Assembly: GCA_035772405.1 (NCBI GenBank)
Contig: JAYKKM010000439.1
Coordinates: 8,425,001 to 8,489,000 of the forward strand
DNA from: Chrysogorgia sp. JL179-B06
Lineage: Eukaryota > Cnidaria > Anthozoa > Scleralcyonacea > Chrysogorgiidae
DNA length: 64,000 nt
Direction of reading: 5' to 3'
A program made the position numbers and the translations under genes. Below the pieces are notes generated by a model. It was not told where the DNA came from. It saw only the letters and a list, made by a program, of their open reading frames with translations, and did not search any database. Each line of letters starts with the position of its first letter. Positions within the stretch are counted from its first letter, which is position 1. Shown piece by piece: positions 23,207 through 60,884 of the stretch.

Positions 23207-25250
23207 TAATAATAATAATAATAATAATAATAATCTTTAATTGCCATAGATAACATACATATCCAATGGTTACAAGTAAACTAGATAAATAGAATTAGAG
23301 TCTAATAACATTATATAAAAGTTAGAATACAAGGGAATATCCAACACAAAATGACAATAGTTCCAAATACTAAATAGCTAGATCATATCTGAAAATAAGT
23401 CTATTAATATATAGCTATTCTTAAAACGCTCAGTGTTTACTCTAGGTTTTTGACTTGTTTTGTTTCTGAGTTCATATTTAGATGATTTATATTTAGGAAA
23501 CATGTCTCTTAGTGGATGTGTAGGTCGTTCTTTAACTTTTTCAAATATACGTCTATCACTATGCTCCAAAAGCTGGTGAGTCGAGTACAGCTTTGTAGAA
23601 TATCGTCTTTTATAACACCTTTTTAAGAAACGGTCGACAGTGGTAAGATCTGATTTACTAGCCCCATAGATAGATAAGCCATAAGTAATATTTGGTAGTA
23701 CCAAGGAACAAAAAAGATGGTCGATTTCTTTTTTACCATAACCTTCCTTTCTCAGGTTCCTAATGATAAATAAACACTTATTGGCTTCTTTTAACTTTCC
23801 GGCTACATGACTTGAAAACTTACAGTCAGATTGAAAAGTTACGCCAAGGACTTTCAACTCGTCATATTCGATGATGTTACAGACGCGATCGTACTGCATG
23901 GATAATCCTTTTTTCTTAAAGGTTAATGATTGCAGGTCATCTCATTTGAGGCTCATGACCAAGTTAAGAAATGGTTAACAGTTTGCTCAGAAAGGTCAGG
24001 CGATGATTTCCTAACGGCAATTTGTATGTTGGTGTCGTCAGCGTATTTTGTTAGAGATATTAGGTTGTTATCGAGTATTTCTAAATCATTCATAAATATA
24101 TTGAAAAGATACGGGCCGCTAACGCTGCCTTGGATTGTTCCTTTATTAACCGATCTCCATTCGCAAGAGGTTCCTTTTAGTGTAACACGTTGTTTTCGGT
24201 CTTCAAGAAAGCTTAAGTACCAGTTGACGACAAGGGGGTTTAAATTAGGCCAATTTTTGAGCTTGTCTGCAAGTAAACAATGCCGTACACTATCAAAGGC
24301 CTTGGAGAAATCCATTGAGAATAGTCTCACCGCTGGAGTATTTACCTCATCAAGGGCTTTCAGGGCAAAATGCTGCATAGTAATGAGCGCGTCCGTGCAA
24401 TTCCCATGCCGGTACGATAAGCAAATTGTGTTGTTGACATATTAGATTCAAGCGGGGATTTAGCAAACTTGTTATAAACGGACTGTTCGAAAATCCTGGC
24501 TATTACAGGAGTTATATTTATTCCTCTGTAATCTGGGTACACAACAGGTATCTCAATCTTTGGTATAGGTTGGATGTTAGCCTTCTTCCACAATTTTGGC
24601 CATTTGGAAGTTTTCAGAGATAGATTCCAAATTTCAGTCAATATGGGAGCGAAAATGTCTGCATAGTCCCTCCATATCCAGAATGGAACATTGTCAGGAC
24701 CGGTGGCTGTCTTTTTAACTCTAGACAAAGACAGGAAGACTTCAAATTCACTTAAACAAGGCACAGGAGTGTCTTCACTCACAGGCACACGGGTCGGAAC
24801 AGTATAGTTGTCATCATAACATAGTTCCGCAAAGTAATTATTCAAACCGCATACGAAGCCAGAGTCAATATTGGATTGATGGACTATTTTCTGATTTGAT
24901 AGCATATCAGTTCTCTTCCACCATTTACCTGATCCAATCTCACAAGAATTAGGAGCACTTCTTGCTTCATTAATAAGCACAGTGATTCGGTTGTTAAGTA
25001 CTTCTATCATAGCGGTTTTCCCCTGAGATGACAAATGGACTCTCTTTTTTAAAAGAACCTTAATGACTGGGGTCATCCAAAAGGGGTCCCTACTAGACAT
25101 AGAAACTACTTTCACTGGAAAGCACTGGTCCATAATATTGGTGATGTTTATCTGGAGCTGGTTAACAGAGATATCAACATCCGAAAAATCCAATACCAAG
25201 TACCATTTGAAGGTTTTAATTTGCTGTTCAAAAATGATTCTCCGGCCCAC
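23207..25250 (-). mobile_element. APE-type LINE with (AAT)n tail, 5'-truncated
   Basis: Two long minus frames (25250-24360, then 24378-23953) and a third (23899-23378) form one RT polyprotein: [74 protein letters not shown], then a C-terminal domain. One frameshift is needed near 24370. The 3' tail is (AAT)n at 23207-23236 read on the minus strand. A related LINE in the opposite direction lies at 26110-28066. Confidence 0.8.
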
Positions 25251-25254
25251 TGCA

Positions 25255-28200
25255 TGAAAAAATGGATTTACGCAAATTTACAACTGCGCAAATATGGAGC
25301 AAATTTATTCAAATGTTATATTTACTATGGGAGTAAACATGGTAAATGCCGCATTTGCTTACGAGCATATCGATGGGGAAACTCTTGGCAAAAAGCTCAG
25401 GATGGTTTGTCAAGCAATTGTCAAGGATTGCGTTTTTTCTTGTTTTTCTTGTTGACTGTCCGATTATCTGGCATTCCCATCATGTACCCTCTTGTTTCAT
25501 TCAGGAGCATCCCAATAGGTACTTCACTCAGACAGAACCCAACCGGCCAGAGGCTATATCCCTGCAAAAAGCCTGTCGAAATTGAGATCCATCTACTGAT
25601 TTTCTTTTCTCCTTTCGTCCATACTTCCAGTCTTGTTCTCCATTTCTTCATCAATTCCTCAATTAGTCTGCAAACATCTTCTGGAACACCTATCCATTGG
25701 TACACTTTCAACATCATCCAATCATGATGTACTCTGTCATAGGCTTTCTGGTAATCATAATAGGCTACTGCAAGGTTTCTATGGTGTTCTCTCACTTCGT
25801 CCATTATACATCTATCAATCAATAATTAGTCAACTGTTCCTAATACCCTTCTGTTGCTCCCATTTGTCCTTCATCCCACATCTCATTAGCTGTTGCATGA
25901 TTTTTCAGATGCTTTGCTATCAATCCAGTATAAGTCTTGTATGAGATGTTCAAACAGGTTATAGGCCTATATTTTCCCACTGGGCTCAAGTTCTCTGTCT
26001 TAGGCAATAAGACCCCTCTTCCTACAGCAATCCACTCTGGTACTACTCCCAGATCTGATTTCCACTTCTGGAGTACCTCTGGAGGTGTCCGTCCGTGTTT
26101 GAGGGTCTTGTTCGATCTGATCATCTAACAGTACTGATCCAGCCTCGTATTACAACCAAACCAATTAGGGAAGTTGTTTATTTTCGTGATGAAAGGGAAC
26201 ATTGTAGGATTAATATGGAAAAGAAGTTGGAAGTTTTTGATTGGGAAAGTCATATGGTAAATCTAGAAAACCCCTGTGAAAGTGTGCGATTGTTTAATGA
26301 ACTCCTTTGGTCAATGTTCGATGAATGCTTTCCACAAATTAGAGCCAAAGCATCATCACGTGACCCACCATATATGTCCCCTCTGGTCAAGAACTTGTGT
26401 AAAATCAGAAATAAGAACATACGCCACCACAATCAGGCAGAACCAACTTATTCGAGAAAATCAAGTTCGCGCTGTTAATAACGAGAACAAAAATCAAAGT
26501 TCGGGATCTAGAGGGTGGTGGAAAACAGTCAACAGAATTACTGGGAGAAATAGTTACAGTATTCCTATGAGATCCATAATCGATCCTGATACCATTAACC
26601 TGTATTTTTAGTCAATCAACACTGATGCTCATTACACTGCACCAGAGTTACTATCTATTCCTAATGGCACTCGAATTCCGATTATTGATGTGCATACTGT
26701 AAGGATTTTCCTGTCTCGTCAAAAGCGCACAGCTCCTGGACCAGATGAGTTTCCCCATTGGCTTTGGAGAGACTATGCTTACAATTTAGCACATGTGGTT
26801 ACTAGAATTTTCAATTGCTCTCTCAGATTGCAAACGGTTCCACTTCTATGGAAGCTAGCAAATGTCTCTCCGATCCCCAAAGAATCTCCCTTGGAAACAT
26901 GTAATCAGTTGAGGCCCATATCATTAACGAACATTATTATGAGACTTTTTGAAAGGCTGGTATTGAGGCTAGAACTCTCTACAGTCATGAAATCTATAAT
27001 AGGGAAGGATCAATTTGCCTATAAAGAAGGTCACAACACAACTATCATGGCCCTAATTAAATATTACCACAATTGGCTTAAGTGGATGGAAGAAGATGCC
27101 GACTTTGTTCGTGTATTTTCATTCGATTTCAGTAAGGCATTTGACACAGTCTCGCATGAAAATTACTTAACATCAATCCATAATAATTAGTTTTCTTGGA
27201 AACAGAATACGGAGTTTGTTAGTATCAATATAGAGGGGTCCCACAGGGTTCTGTCCTCGGACCAGTTTTATTCGCTCTCATGGTTAACGACATAAGTCCA
27301 GTACATCCTAAAAACAACTTACTAGTTAAGTTCGCTGATGATATTACTCTTAGTGTTCCTGTAAAAGCTAACTGTGATACTTGAAGTCAATAACATTGAG
27401 AGTTGGGCACTGAGTAATCGTATGTCACTGAACATGACGAACCATTACCACCCCTTATTCCTACAATTGGACGTAAAAGCCAGTTAAAACGTTTGGGTAT
27501 AACATTTCATGAAAATCCCTGTAACTGGGACCTTCAAATTGATAGCTTATTAACCAAAGCTAGTAGTCGCTTATATATATTACGAGTTTGTAAATTTTAT
27601 GGATATCCTAAAGATCAAATATAAGCAAGCTATTTGATGAGGTTTGTAGCTCCGCCTACAAGGGTGAATACTTGGATCGTATTGATAAGTTTCTAAATCG
27701 GGCCTTTCGTTTTGGTTATACGTCCAAGCGCAGTGTGATGTTAGAGATAATTAGAGTGAGAGACAACAAGCTATTGAAAGTAATTTCAGAAAACACTTGT
27801 CATGTATTATATGATTTGTTGCCAGGGGGCCAGGATTCTTAGAAAGCGTGGACACGATTTTATCCATCCTAAGATCAGGACAGAGAGATTTAAGAGATCC
27901 TTTGTAAACAGATGTCTCTTTCAGTTTGTGTAGTAACGAGGAACTTTCTTTAGTATTACTATTACTATTATGGAATTGTAGGAACTATTATTTGTATCTT
28001 TTGTAAAGCCACACATCTGTTGTGACCATTCTTGCCAATAAAGACTTTTATTATTATTATTATTATGAGTGCATGGCACAATGGACTCCTTACTCCCCTT
28101 AACCTTTTCCACCAGTAATTCTGTATGCCATCTATTCCTGGTGATGTCCCATTCTTCAAAATATTCTCAATCGCTTCAACTGAAACCTCAAAATTTTCAA

Positions 28201-29560
28201 CTGCACTCTGCAACTTATTTTTTAGCTGTTCTTTTATCTGGTGTTATTCTGGTGTTATCGCGTCTTTCTCCCATAATTCCTCAAACTTTTCAATATCTGG
28301 GACATTCCTGTAAACGTCTTTGTCTAGTGAATGGATTTTCGGTAAAATCCTCCTTCATCTTCGACAAATCTGGCATTATTCCGAATCTTATTTCCTCTCT
28401 TAAGGCTAAGCATTTTTTCTAACGCCACTTTGGTGTATCATAGTTCATCAAGCCATTTTTCATTTTCTTTCAAGAGATCTTGATATGTTGCCTTTTTATA
28501 TCTAATTTTGGCCACGAGCAGTTTTAGGTTACCGTTCTCTTTCTCAGTCGCTTTTCGGCGTTTTTTCCTTCTATACAACTCGTTCCTGGACCTGGCTAGA
28601 AGTTGTCGCAATTCTTTCATCTTTTTCTTCAATTTCCGTTCACGTCTGCTCCCGCCTTTTACATTTCCTGTTGGTTTTCTCTTAGTAATATTCAAAATTA
28701 TGGCTACTGCCTTCCCTATAGCATACGCTGCATCAGTTATCACTGTTATTTCCTTTACGTCTTTCATATACTTTTCAATTATTCTATTTGCACTTCCTTC
28801 CACTTTTGAAGTCATTCTTACCTTCAGGAGCTTTTCTCTTTGATCAATCTCATTCAGCGTCGTTCCAAAATATTTAGTTGTTTTACAATTTCCCTTTCTA
28901 GCTCAGCATCTCCTTCCGTTAACTCAAACACAGAATCATCAAGCATGACACTCTCTTCTCCTTGCTCTCTTGCCACATCACCATCATCAATCATCGCTTC
29001 CATCATCATTAGCAACTTCATAATGTATACTAAGTACTGCTAACGGTTCTCTTGCCATTCTCTGTCTCACTTATTAAATCAAGCCCTCAATCTCCGGCTC
29101 TTTTTTAAATCTTGCAGCATTATCCCTCAACATCTGTACACTCGTTCTATTATGTTCGGGAAACTCCACATCTCATCTTCCTTTTATTCTCTTCATAAAG
29201 CTTCTTCCTCGTTGTCTTTCTTCTTTATCGATTTCCACAAGTCTTACTTTCATTGGTGCCGTTCAATTCACACTCTGCCCTTCTTGTGTATTTACTATTC
29301 TATCAGCACACTCCGCTGCACCTTCTTGTTGGATTGCTATTGTTATAGCCCTCATTACGTCTGGCTCTTTTCTAAATCTATCCGCATTATCTCTCAAATT
29401 TTGCTTTGGTATTGAATCTCTGCTAGGATACATAGCACCTCACCTCTCACGTTCTTCCATATCAATCTGTATCAACTTTACTTTCTCCTCAAATCTCCAA
29501 ATAGAGTTAACGTCACGTCTTTCAATGTCTATCCTGAGTGCTTCTTGTGAGTCACCAAGC
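25255..29560 (-). mobile_element. Restriction-like-endonuclease LINE (R2/NeSL-like), copy 2, split by another LINE
   Basis: Minus strand from right to left: a low-complexity coiled-coil N-terminal part (28438-28815, KKKMKELRQLLARSRNELYRR), NILKNGTSPGIDGIQNYWWK (about 28150), then after the inserted LINE SPVGKYRPITCLNISYKTY (about 25960-26015), AYYDYQKAYDRVHHDW (about 25700-25760) and GFLQGYSLWPVGFC. The catalytic YADD region and the zinc-knuckle/nuclease end are missing. Copy 1 at 30357-32515 has the complementary parts. Confidence 0.7.
26110..28066 (+). mobile_element. APE-type LINE nested inside the RLE LINE
   Basis: Starts within the endonuclease C terminus (SDHLTVLIQPR, about 26115), followed by SSRDPPYMSPLVK, KRTAPGPDEFPHWLWRDYA, QLRPISLTNIIMRLFERL and FSFDFSKAFDTVSHE. 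Decayed GVPQGSVLGPVLFALMVNDI and FADDI-like stretches run to 27380. The 3' end is GCCAATAAAGACTTTTATT followed by (ATT)n at 28066. It interrupts the minus-strand RLE LINE, so it is younger. Several frameshifts and stops. Confidence 0.8.
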
Positions 29561-29869
29561 CTTCAGCCGTCACAGTTATACAGCGATGTTATATGACAAT
29601 GACGTAATTTTTTCCTAGGCTAAGCGAACTGGTCAAATCCGGGAGCGGGATACAAACTAAATTCTATACCAGTTTAGAAGATGTAAAATCTGCCTTGTAT
29701 GGAAAATCTAAACTGAAATGTCGGATGCGAACTGTCTATTTCATTTTAAAAGTCGTGTAATAAATATCCCATCGAATAGACCTCTTTCATAATGGCACCC
29801 GAATTAAATATTCTTTTATATTCATTTAAATTAGCCTTTATGACCTCGTTCGTATGTCTGTAATTCAAA

Positions 29870-30356
29870 AAAATCTTTGCTTTGTAACGAGGCCAGAAAT
29901 GCTAATTTGCATGCATATAATTGCATCCTAAATTGGAAACGTCTGGATGGTAGACATCACGACCATCGCTGTATTTTTATTTTCAAATGTTTGAACAACT
30001 TTTTCGACTCAAACTTTGAACTACTGCCAAATAGCCATTTCCACAAATACCACACCAGAAACAAAGCCAAATTCCACCTGCCAAGAGTGAAGACTAACTG
30101 GGGAAAACATAAAATAACTTACCAAGCTTTGAACGATTATAACAATTTAACTACTGAACTCTGTAGCACTAAGTCACTGTCCGATTGTTCAAACTTAAAT
30201 TAGGCGAATTATCCTCTTAACTACTAATATGTAATCATATATATAGCTTATTGTCATATATTTACTTATTTCTTTTATGTTACACAGGGCCTCGTCGAAA
30301 AGCACTCCGGTGACATGGGCTCCCTGTAAAAATATTATTATTATTATTATTGTAAC
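29870..30356 (+). mobile_element. LINE 3'-terminal fragment
   Basis: The 29877-30203 frame ends with RCIFIFKCLNNFF, HKYHTRNKAKFHLPRVKTNW and ITYQALNDYNNL, the C-terminal signature of L2/CR1-type LINEs. It terminates in (ATT)n at about 30336, shared with the tail of the opposite element. Confidence 0.75.
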
Positions 30357-32515
30357 AATTCATACGTTTCTTTCGTGGTTCCCGTAATCTAAACATCAAG
30401 CTATAGCCTATAGCCTTAGGTGTCTAGGGTCTTTCTTAAAATCCTTGCTGTTCCCAACAAGCAAGCGTTTTGAAGTAATGAAGTGCTATCATCCAAACCA
30501 ATTTTCTTCGCAAATGTCTTAAAGTTCCTACTAATAGTCCCAAGTGCTCCAATGACAATTGGTACGACCGTTACTCTTCTACAGTTCCAGATCTTCTTAA
30601 TCTCGCTTTTAAGGTTTTGATATTTTTCAATTTTTTCCTGTTCCTTTTCGAGTACTCGTATATCGAAGGGGCAAGCGACATCTATTACACTACATGTTCT
30701 CTCCTCCTTCTCCAAGACTACAATATTGGGTCTATTGTGTTCAAGATGATCTGTTTGGATCTTAAAGTCCCATAGTATCTTCACCCGATCGTTTTCCATT
30801 ACACCTTCCGGAGCGTGGTCATACCACTTATCCTTACACGGTAGGCTGAACTTCTGGCAAAGCTTCCAATGGATGACTTGTCCGACCTTGTCATGTCTCC
30901 ACATTTTATATTCTTTTTGCGCTAATTTCTTACATTCCGCTGTTATATGACTAATAGTCTCTTCTCTTTCTCCACATAACCGACACATGAGTGACACATC
31001 CTCTTTATCGATCCGATTCTTGATACTGTTAGTTCGTAATGCCTGGTCTTGCGCAGCAGTCAGAAATCCTTCCGTTTCTTTCTTCATGGTACCTCTTTCA
31101 ACCATTTCCATGAGTCCGAGTCTCTCACATCTTCCGTTTCCTTCAGAAACTGTCCATGTAATGCCTTATTTCTGTATCTAGTCAATCTTTCTGCTGTTAT
31201 ACTTTGCTTTGTCACCCCTTCATCCAAGATCTTTTCATCATTTACAGCTTGAAGCAACCTTTCACTACTCGCCACGACATACTTGGATAAACTGCCTACT
31301 TCAATATTCACACAGTCCTCTACACTTATCAAACCTCGCCCACCCTCTGATCTTCTCACAGAGCCTATCGACATCGGCCTGCGGGTGAAGTGCTCTGTTA
31401 ATGGTTAGCAGCTTTCTCGTTTTCCTATCCAGCTTCCTGAGTTCTTCTTTGGTCCACTTGATAATCCCTGCACCATAACGTATTATTGATACTGCTCTTG
31501 AATTGATTGCACTCACCACGTTTCCACCATTTAATTTTGACTTAAGTAACTATTTTGCCGGTACTGTTCTATCCTGCTTTGATACCGCTTGATCTTACTA
31601 GTCTTTGCCAATATCCTCTGCTTCAGCTCTTCTAGAACAACTGCCGCTCCTTTCATTCTCAAATGGTACCTTCGTTCCAAACCCTCACATACAGCTATAT
31701 CATGTAGCTCACCAGATCTCATCCTCTCCAACTTGCTGACATCTTTCCTTAGCTGCGCGATCTGGTTGTTAATCCTTCTTTTCCACCATGGTTCCACCTT
31801 AGGTCTCCTTTCACACTGTTTAACCCCAAGCCTCTTTGCAACCACTCGTCCCGCCGCAAGTAACAACTCATTAGTTTGGGTTATATCTTTGGTTTCTATG
31901 AAAGTGAGGATTTTGTTCACTTCATTAACTTTTTCCTTCAACCCATGTTTGGAGGAGGGTCAGACTCATTCTTCATACTATTTAAGACTTCTTTTGCCAA
32001 CTGAATCTGGTCTGCATTACACCCTTCTCTTTCCATCCTGTTTACCACGTCCTCAACATTTATCTCTAAATATTCATGTGGATGATCATTCCCGTTTTCT
32101 GTGTGCCCCTCTTCTCTCTGGTCTGATAGGTAATTTTCCTCATCATCCGAAGTCTCTCCACGATGTACATCGTGACTTAGCTCTCTCTTTATCTCCTCCA
32201 GCTCCACCTCAGACAGACAGCCATTTGTCCGGATCGCTCTAGCCTGATCGGCTAACCTCTGCTCGGAACTTATGAACAGTCCTATCTCTTTCCAAATTCC
32301 AATCATCCTTTTCCTGTATCCCCGCTTTGATGGTTCACTCTTGAAGAAACACTTCATTACAATCGTGTTCACTTCCTTGTTCCATTTTAATCTAGCAGTA
32401 GCTTGATAACGACCTGGAGTGGGCTGCTGTCCCTCCACTTCCCTGCCGGGCGAGGCACTTTCACTTGAATTCCAGTTCCATTTACGCCGTTTTCTCTAAT
32501 ATTATTTGTTTCCAT
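30357..32515 (-). mobile_element. Restriction-like-endonuclease LINE, copy 1, RT deleted
   Basis: Minus-strand frames: N-terminal part 32438-31938 and 31941-31531 (basic coiled coil, KVEPWWKRRINNQIAQLRKDV), then directly INSRAVSIIRYGAGIIKWTKEEL (31519), SEGGRGLISVEDCV (about 31340), a zinc knuckle CRLCGEREETISHITAEC (about 30930-30990) and a nuclease-like NIVVLEKEERTCSVIDVACP (about 30680-30745). The last has the spacing of the PD-(D/E)XK domain of R2/NeSL-type LINEs. The RT core between 31519 and 31531 is deleted. Confidence 0.75.
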
Positions 32516-32559
32516 TTTCATCAAAATTGAGAAGGTTTAGCATCACCAGAAAGCAGAAT

Positions 32560-32585
32560 TTTATTATTATTATTATTATTATTAT
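32560..32585. repeat. (ATT)n microsatellite
   Basis: Short ATT run of the type that ends LINE copies elsewhere in the window, but here without a recognisable LINE body. Confidence 0.8.
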
Positions 32586-32626
32586 AAAATTTTTAGACTG
32601 GCCCCTATTATGAAAGAGGTCTATGG

Positions 32627-33210
32627 TTTTACCGATAATACGGTCTGACATTTTACTCGTTTTTCGCATTTTTCCTCGGCTTTTCCTCGAAAGGGCTCGG
32701 AAAAATACATCGGAAACTTAAAATACCCGACCGTATTATCGGCAAACCCATTCAATAAGATGTACCTGTCAATAACTGGCACTTATTTCGAGGCTTGCTG
32801 CAGACTTAATATGTATAGGTTATTGAACCGACCGAGGTCAATTAGTTGTTTATAAACCGAGGGCGCAGACCAAGATTTATAAACAACTAATTGACCAAGT
32901 TTTTCTAACAAGTTTTGTCCATTTTTTCACCTTGGACAAAGATTTTACTAGTTTTTTCTTCATTTCTTATCTAATTAGTATTCATAGGGCTGTATATGCT
33001 ATATGCGGTACATCAAAGAAAGCCGACTCAATCATGATATAATTACTACTTATTGACCGAGCGTGAGGTCTGTACTAGTAAAATATCGGACCGACGTTTT
33101 TAGTACGGACCGAGCGAGCGCAGCGAGCCGAGGTCTGTGCAGAAAACGGAGGTCCGATATTTCACTAGTACAGACCGAACAAGCGAGGTCAATAAGTAGT
33201 TTATTATATG
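32627..33210. repeat. Three consecutive palindromes with CCGAGG/GACCGAGCG motifs
   Basis: Palindrome 1, 32627-32748: TACCGATAATACGGTC / GACCGTATTATCGG. Palindrome 2, 32836-32897: GGTCAATTAGTTGTTTATAA / TTATAAACAACTAATTGACC. Palindrome 3, 33041-33208: ACTACTTATTGACCGAGCG...CTAGTAAAATATCGGAC and its inverse. No ORF. They read as fold-back MITEs of related type. Confidence 0.75.
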
Positions 33211-33889
33211 ACCACAAATGTTGTGAACGTTCTGTGAAAACTCTACAGTGCATAGGCTCGTATTCGCCACCATCTTTCTTGCGAACTAAACCAAAATGGC
33301 AGAGATGTTTTCGAATTTTTAAAGTACTTTCCGTTTAGCTAGATTCCTAAAATTTCTACCTCGAATAGCATTTTTCATTTGCTTTTGTTTGACGTATTGT
33401 TCAAGGTTGTGCGTTAAGTATAGCTGAAAAAAAACCACCTGAAATTCTACATTACCTGCGAGAAGTAAAGTATATTTAAGTATATTTATCACGAACAATG
33501 TTACGAACGTTTTGGACATTTTAAAAAGTTTCACAAAACGCGGAAACCTGAGCTATACATCAAATGAAAGCTTATAAAATGTTTAACAACATACCTGCAC
33601 GATATATTTCAACAATGAGTAGTTCTGAAATTATTACCCATCTTGTTGCGTATAATGACATGACTTTCATTTTGTTTATAACATTTTCACTGTCAGCAAC
33701 TGTCAGCGGTCCGGAACGGCAGATTCCGGACCGCTCAGGAACCAATCAAATTGCCGGATTTCACGTTCCGGACCGCTCGCGGAAATAGTCATATAATAAA
33801 CTTGGTTATAGTCCGACTTTCCTCAGTCTGGTGTACATACTGAACTGAACGCCCAGCTTTACAATTGTTGAAAATTGGTTTTCAAATTT

Positions 33890-59349
<25,460 letters not shown>

Positions 59350-59455
59350 TGAGAATGGGCACAGGGGAACTACCATAGGTTTCTTATTACACGGAGTAAC
59401 ACAGCCTACTACATTTGGTTTCTTATTACACGGAGTAACTTGGCCTTTTTCCAAT
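59350..59455. promoter_or_regulatory. Bidirectional promoter between PIGG and KRI1
   Basis: Only 106 bp lie between the two opposite start codons, so UTRs and core promoters must be very short or overlap. It contains a 23-bp direct repeat (GGTTTCTTATTACACGGAGT plus AAC) at 59378-59400 and 59417-59439. The motif TTACNCGGAGTAA is nearly palindromic, as expected for a factor-binding site (inference). No TATA box. Confidence 0.65.
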
Positions 59456-59555
59456 ATGGCTGACGAGATGGATTTCGAAGATTGTGTTTTGAGAGTGAAC
59501 AAAACATATGCTGCTAAATTCAAGAAACAAAGCGAAAAGGCTGAACTTGACAGGT
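59456..59555 (+). CDS. KRI1: KRI1-like ribosome-biogenesis factor, exon 1
   Basis: ATG at 59456 opens MADEMDFEDCVLRVNKTYAAKFKKQSEKAELDR. LRVN..(F/Y)A.(R/K)(F/Y)...(R/K)E(K/E).EL.RL is the N-terminal signature of KRI1, a nucleolar protein of small-subunit pre-rRNA processing. Donor GGT|GTAAGT at 59556 (phase 1) joins to exon 2. An alternative donor AG|GTGTAA would give an unlike protein. Too short to be seen as an ORF. Confidence 0.7.
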
Positions 59556-59638
59556 GTAAGTATTTTATTTCTTGACGAGAACTGCCCATTGTCAATAAAC
59601 AGCAGTTGTAATATGTTTGTTTAAATACGACGTTTCAG

Positions 59639-59727
59639 TGCAGCAAAAATATGGACGACGAACATTTCACGAAGAAGACGAGGAAGATTCAGAAACAACG
59701 AGCGAATCTGAAGATGAGAATGCAAAG
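59639..59727 (+). CDS. KRI1: KRI1-like, exon 2
   Basis: Acceptor CGTTTCAG|TGCAGC, donor GCAAAG|GTATTG, out phase 0. Encodes LQQKYGRRTFHEEDEEDSET then TSESEDENAK: the LxxKYG continuation followed by the acidic-serine tract (CK2-like sites) typical of KRI1. Later exons were not found and probably lie beyond the window or in the 4 kb after this exon. Confidence 0.68.
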
Positions 59728-59838
59728 GTATTGAACTGACGTTTAGACGGGGTTTTAATGATATTTTACATCAACTATCATCAACAGCGTGTGTCAAAAC
59801 TCAAAAGTAATAAACACTCGGATCAACAGGGGCCAAAA

Positions 59839-60568
59839 CGTTTCCGGTGTGGCGGTCTGAGATTGTACCGTGCTGAGATTGTCCTGGACATGCGCACTGA
59901 CCGTTTGGGCCTGTAATAAATATCTCCCGTGCCAAGATTGCTCATTTGCACACATCGTGCTTTTGAAGAAGATATAATATGTCGATAGATATATAATCCA
60001 GGAAAGCTTTCTCGGATAATTTTACTCATTAGATAAACTTGTTTATTCATGTTTGTTAAGTCTACAAGTTCTCAACTTCGATGCTCACAATGTTCTACAA
60101 ACAATTTTGAATTTGCATGTGGTGTTTATAAAAGTAACTTTGTTATTAATACGACATTATATTGTTCAGGTTGAGAGTCCGCATAGTAATGATGTTGAGT
60201 TATCAGCTATTTTTGTTTCAGTCAATGATAATTTGTAGTTGATGAAGGAATTTTCGCATATACCAAGATGCAGTCTGTAAAGAGTCTGTAGTGTTAATGA
60301 ATTTGGCAAAAGGTTTGAGATAACTTTGGTTGAGCGACTTGAGACAAGATTACAAATTGCACAATCTGAAAATATCATGAATCAATCATTTTGCTTCAAA
60401 AGGTTTGCTTGAACATTCGATTATACAATTCGAGATATAATTCAAGCACAGTGACAATCTCAGACCTTTCTTGCGCGTGCTGAGATTACAACCACTTTTC
60501 GAACATGCGCACTAAAGAATAATATACAATCTCAGCACGGTGACAATCTCAGACCGCCACACCGGACT
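59839..60568. mobile_element. 730-bp MITE in the KRI1 intron
   Basis: Left end CCGGTGTGGCGGTCTGAGAT, right end the inverse with one base added; TIR about 40 bp (continuing ACCGTGCTGAGATTGT). AT-rich inside. No clear target duplication. Confidence 0.7.
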
Positions 60569-60884
60569 CAGCTTTATACTGGATTGCATTCGCAGGTTTT
60601 ATAAATTTCCCGTTAAAATGAATGTATTAAAAAGACTTTTGAATAACTAAGATTTTCAAGGATAAACAATGAGCATTCTCCCACCAAATAATTAAATTAC
60701 GACTACAAGATCTGCAGCCTTACTCATGCAGGTAAAACCTTGTTATGATTTTTTGTTCTACCGTCGAAATAACCATGCAGAAACCAAAATACAAGGTGCG
60801 TTTCAGCTTCTTGATTGATAGATACTGATAACCAGCAGCAAAAATAAGGAAGCAAAATATTGTTGCATAACAATCAGTTTAATT

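Noticed and set aside
31589..32242. 217-codon plus-strand ORF
   Set aside because: Antisense shadow of the minus-strand LINE N-terminal frames.
59350..59595. Upstream in-frame Met of PIGG exon 1
   Set aside because: It would translate the promoter repeats (TPCNKKP twice) and overlap KRI1 exon 1; the Met at 59349 gives the normal N terminus.
60053..60238. KRI1 exon 3 candidate after TTGTTCAG at 60170
   Set aside because: The phase would allow it, but the peptide (VESPHSNDVELSAIF) does not match KRI1 and lies inside a MITE.
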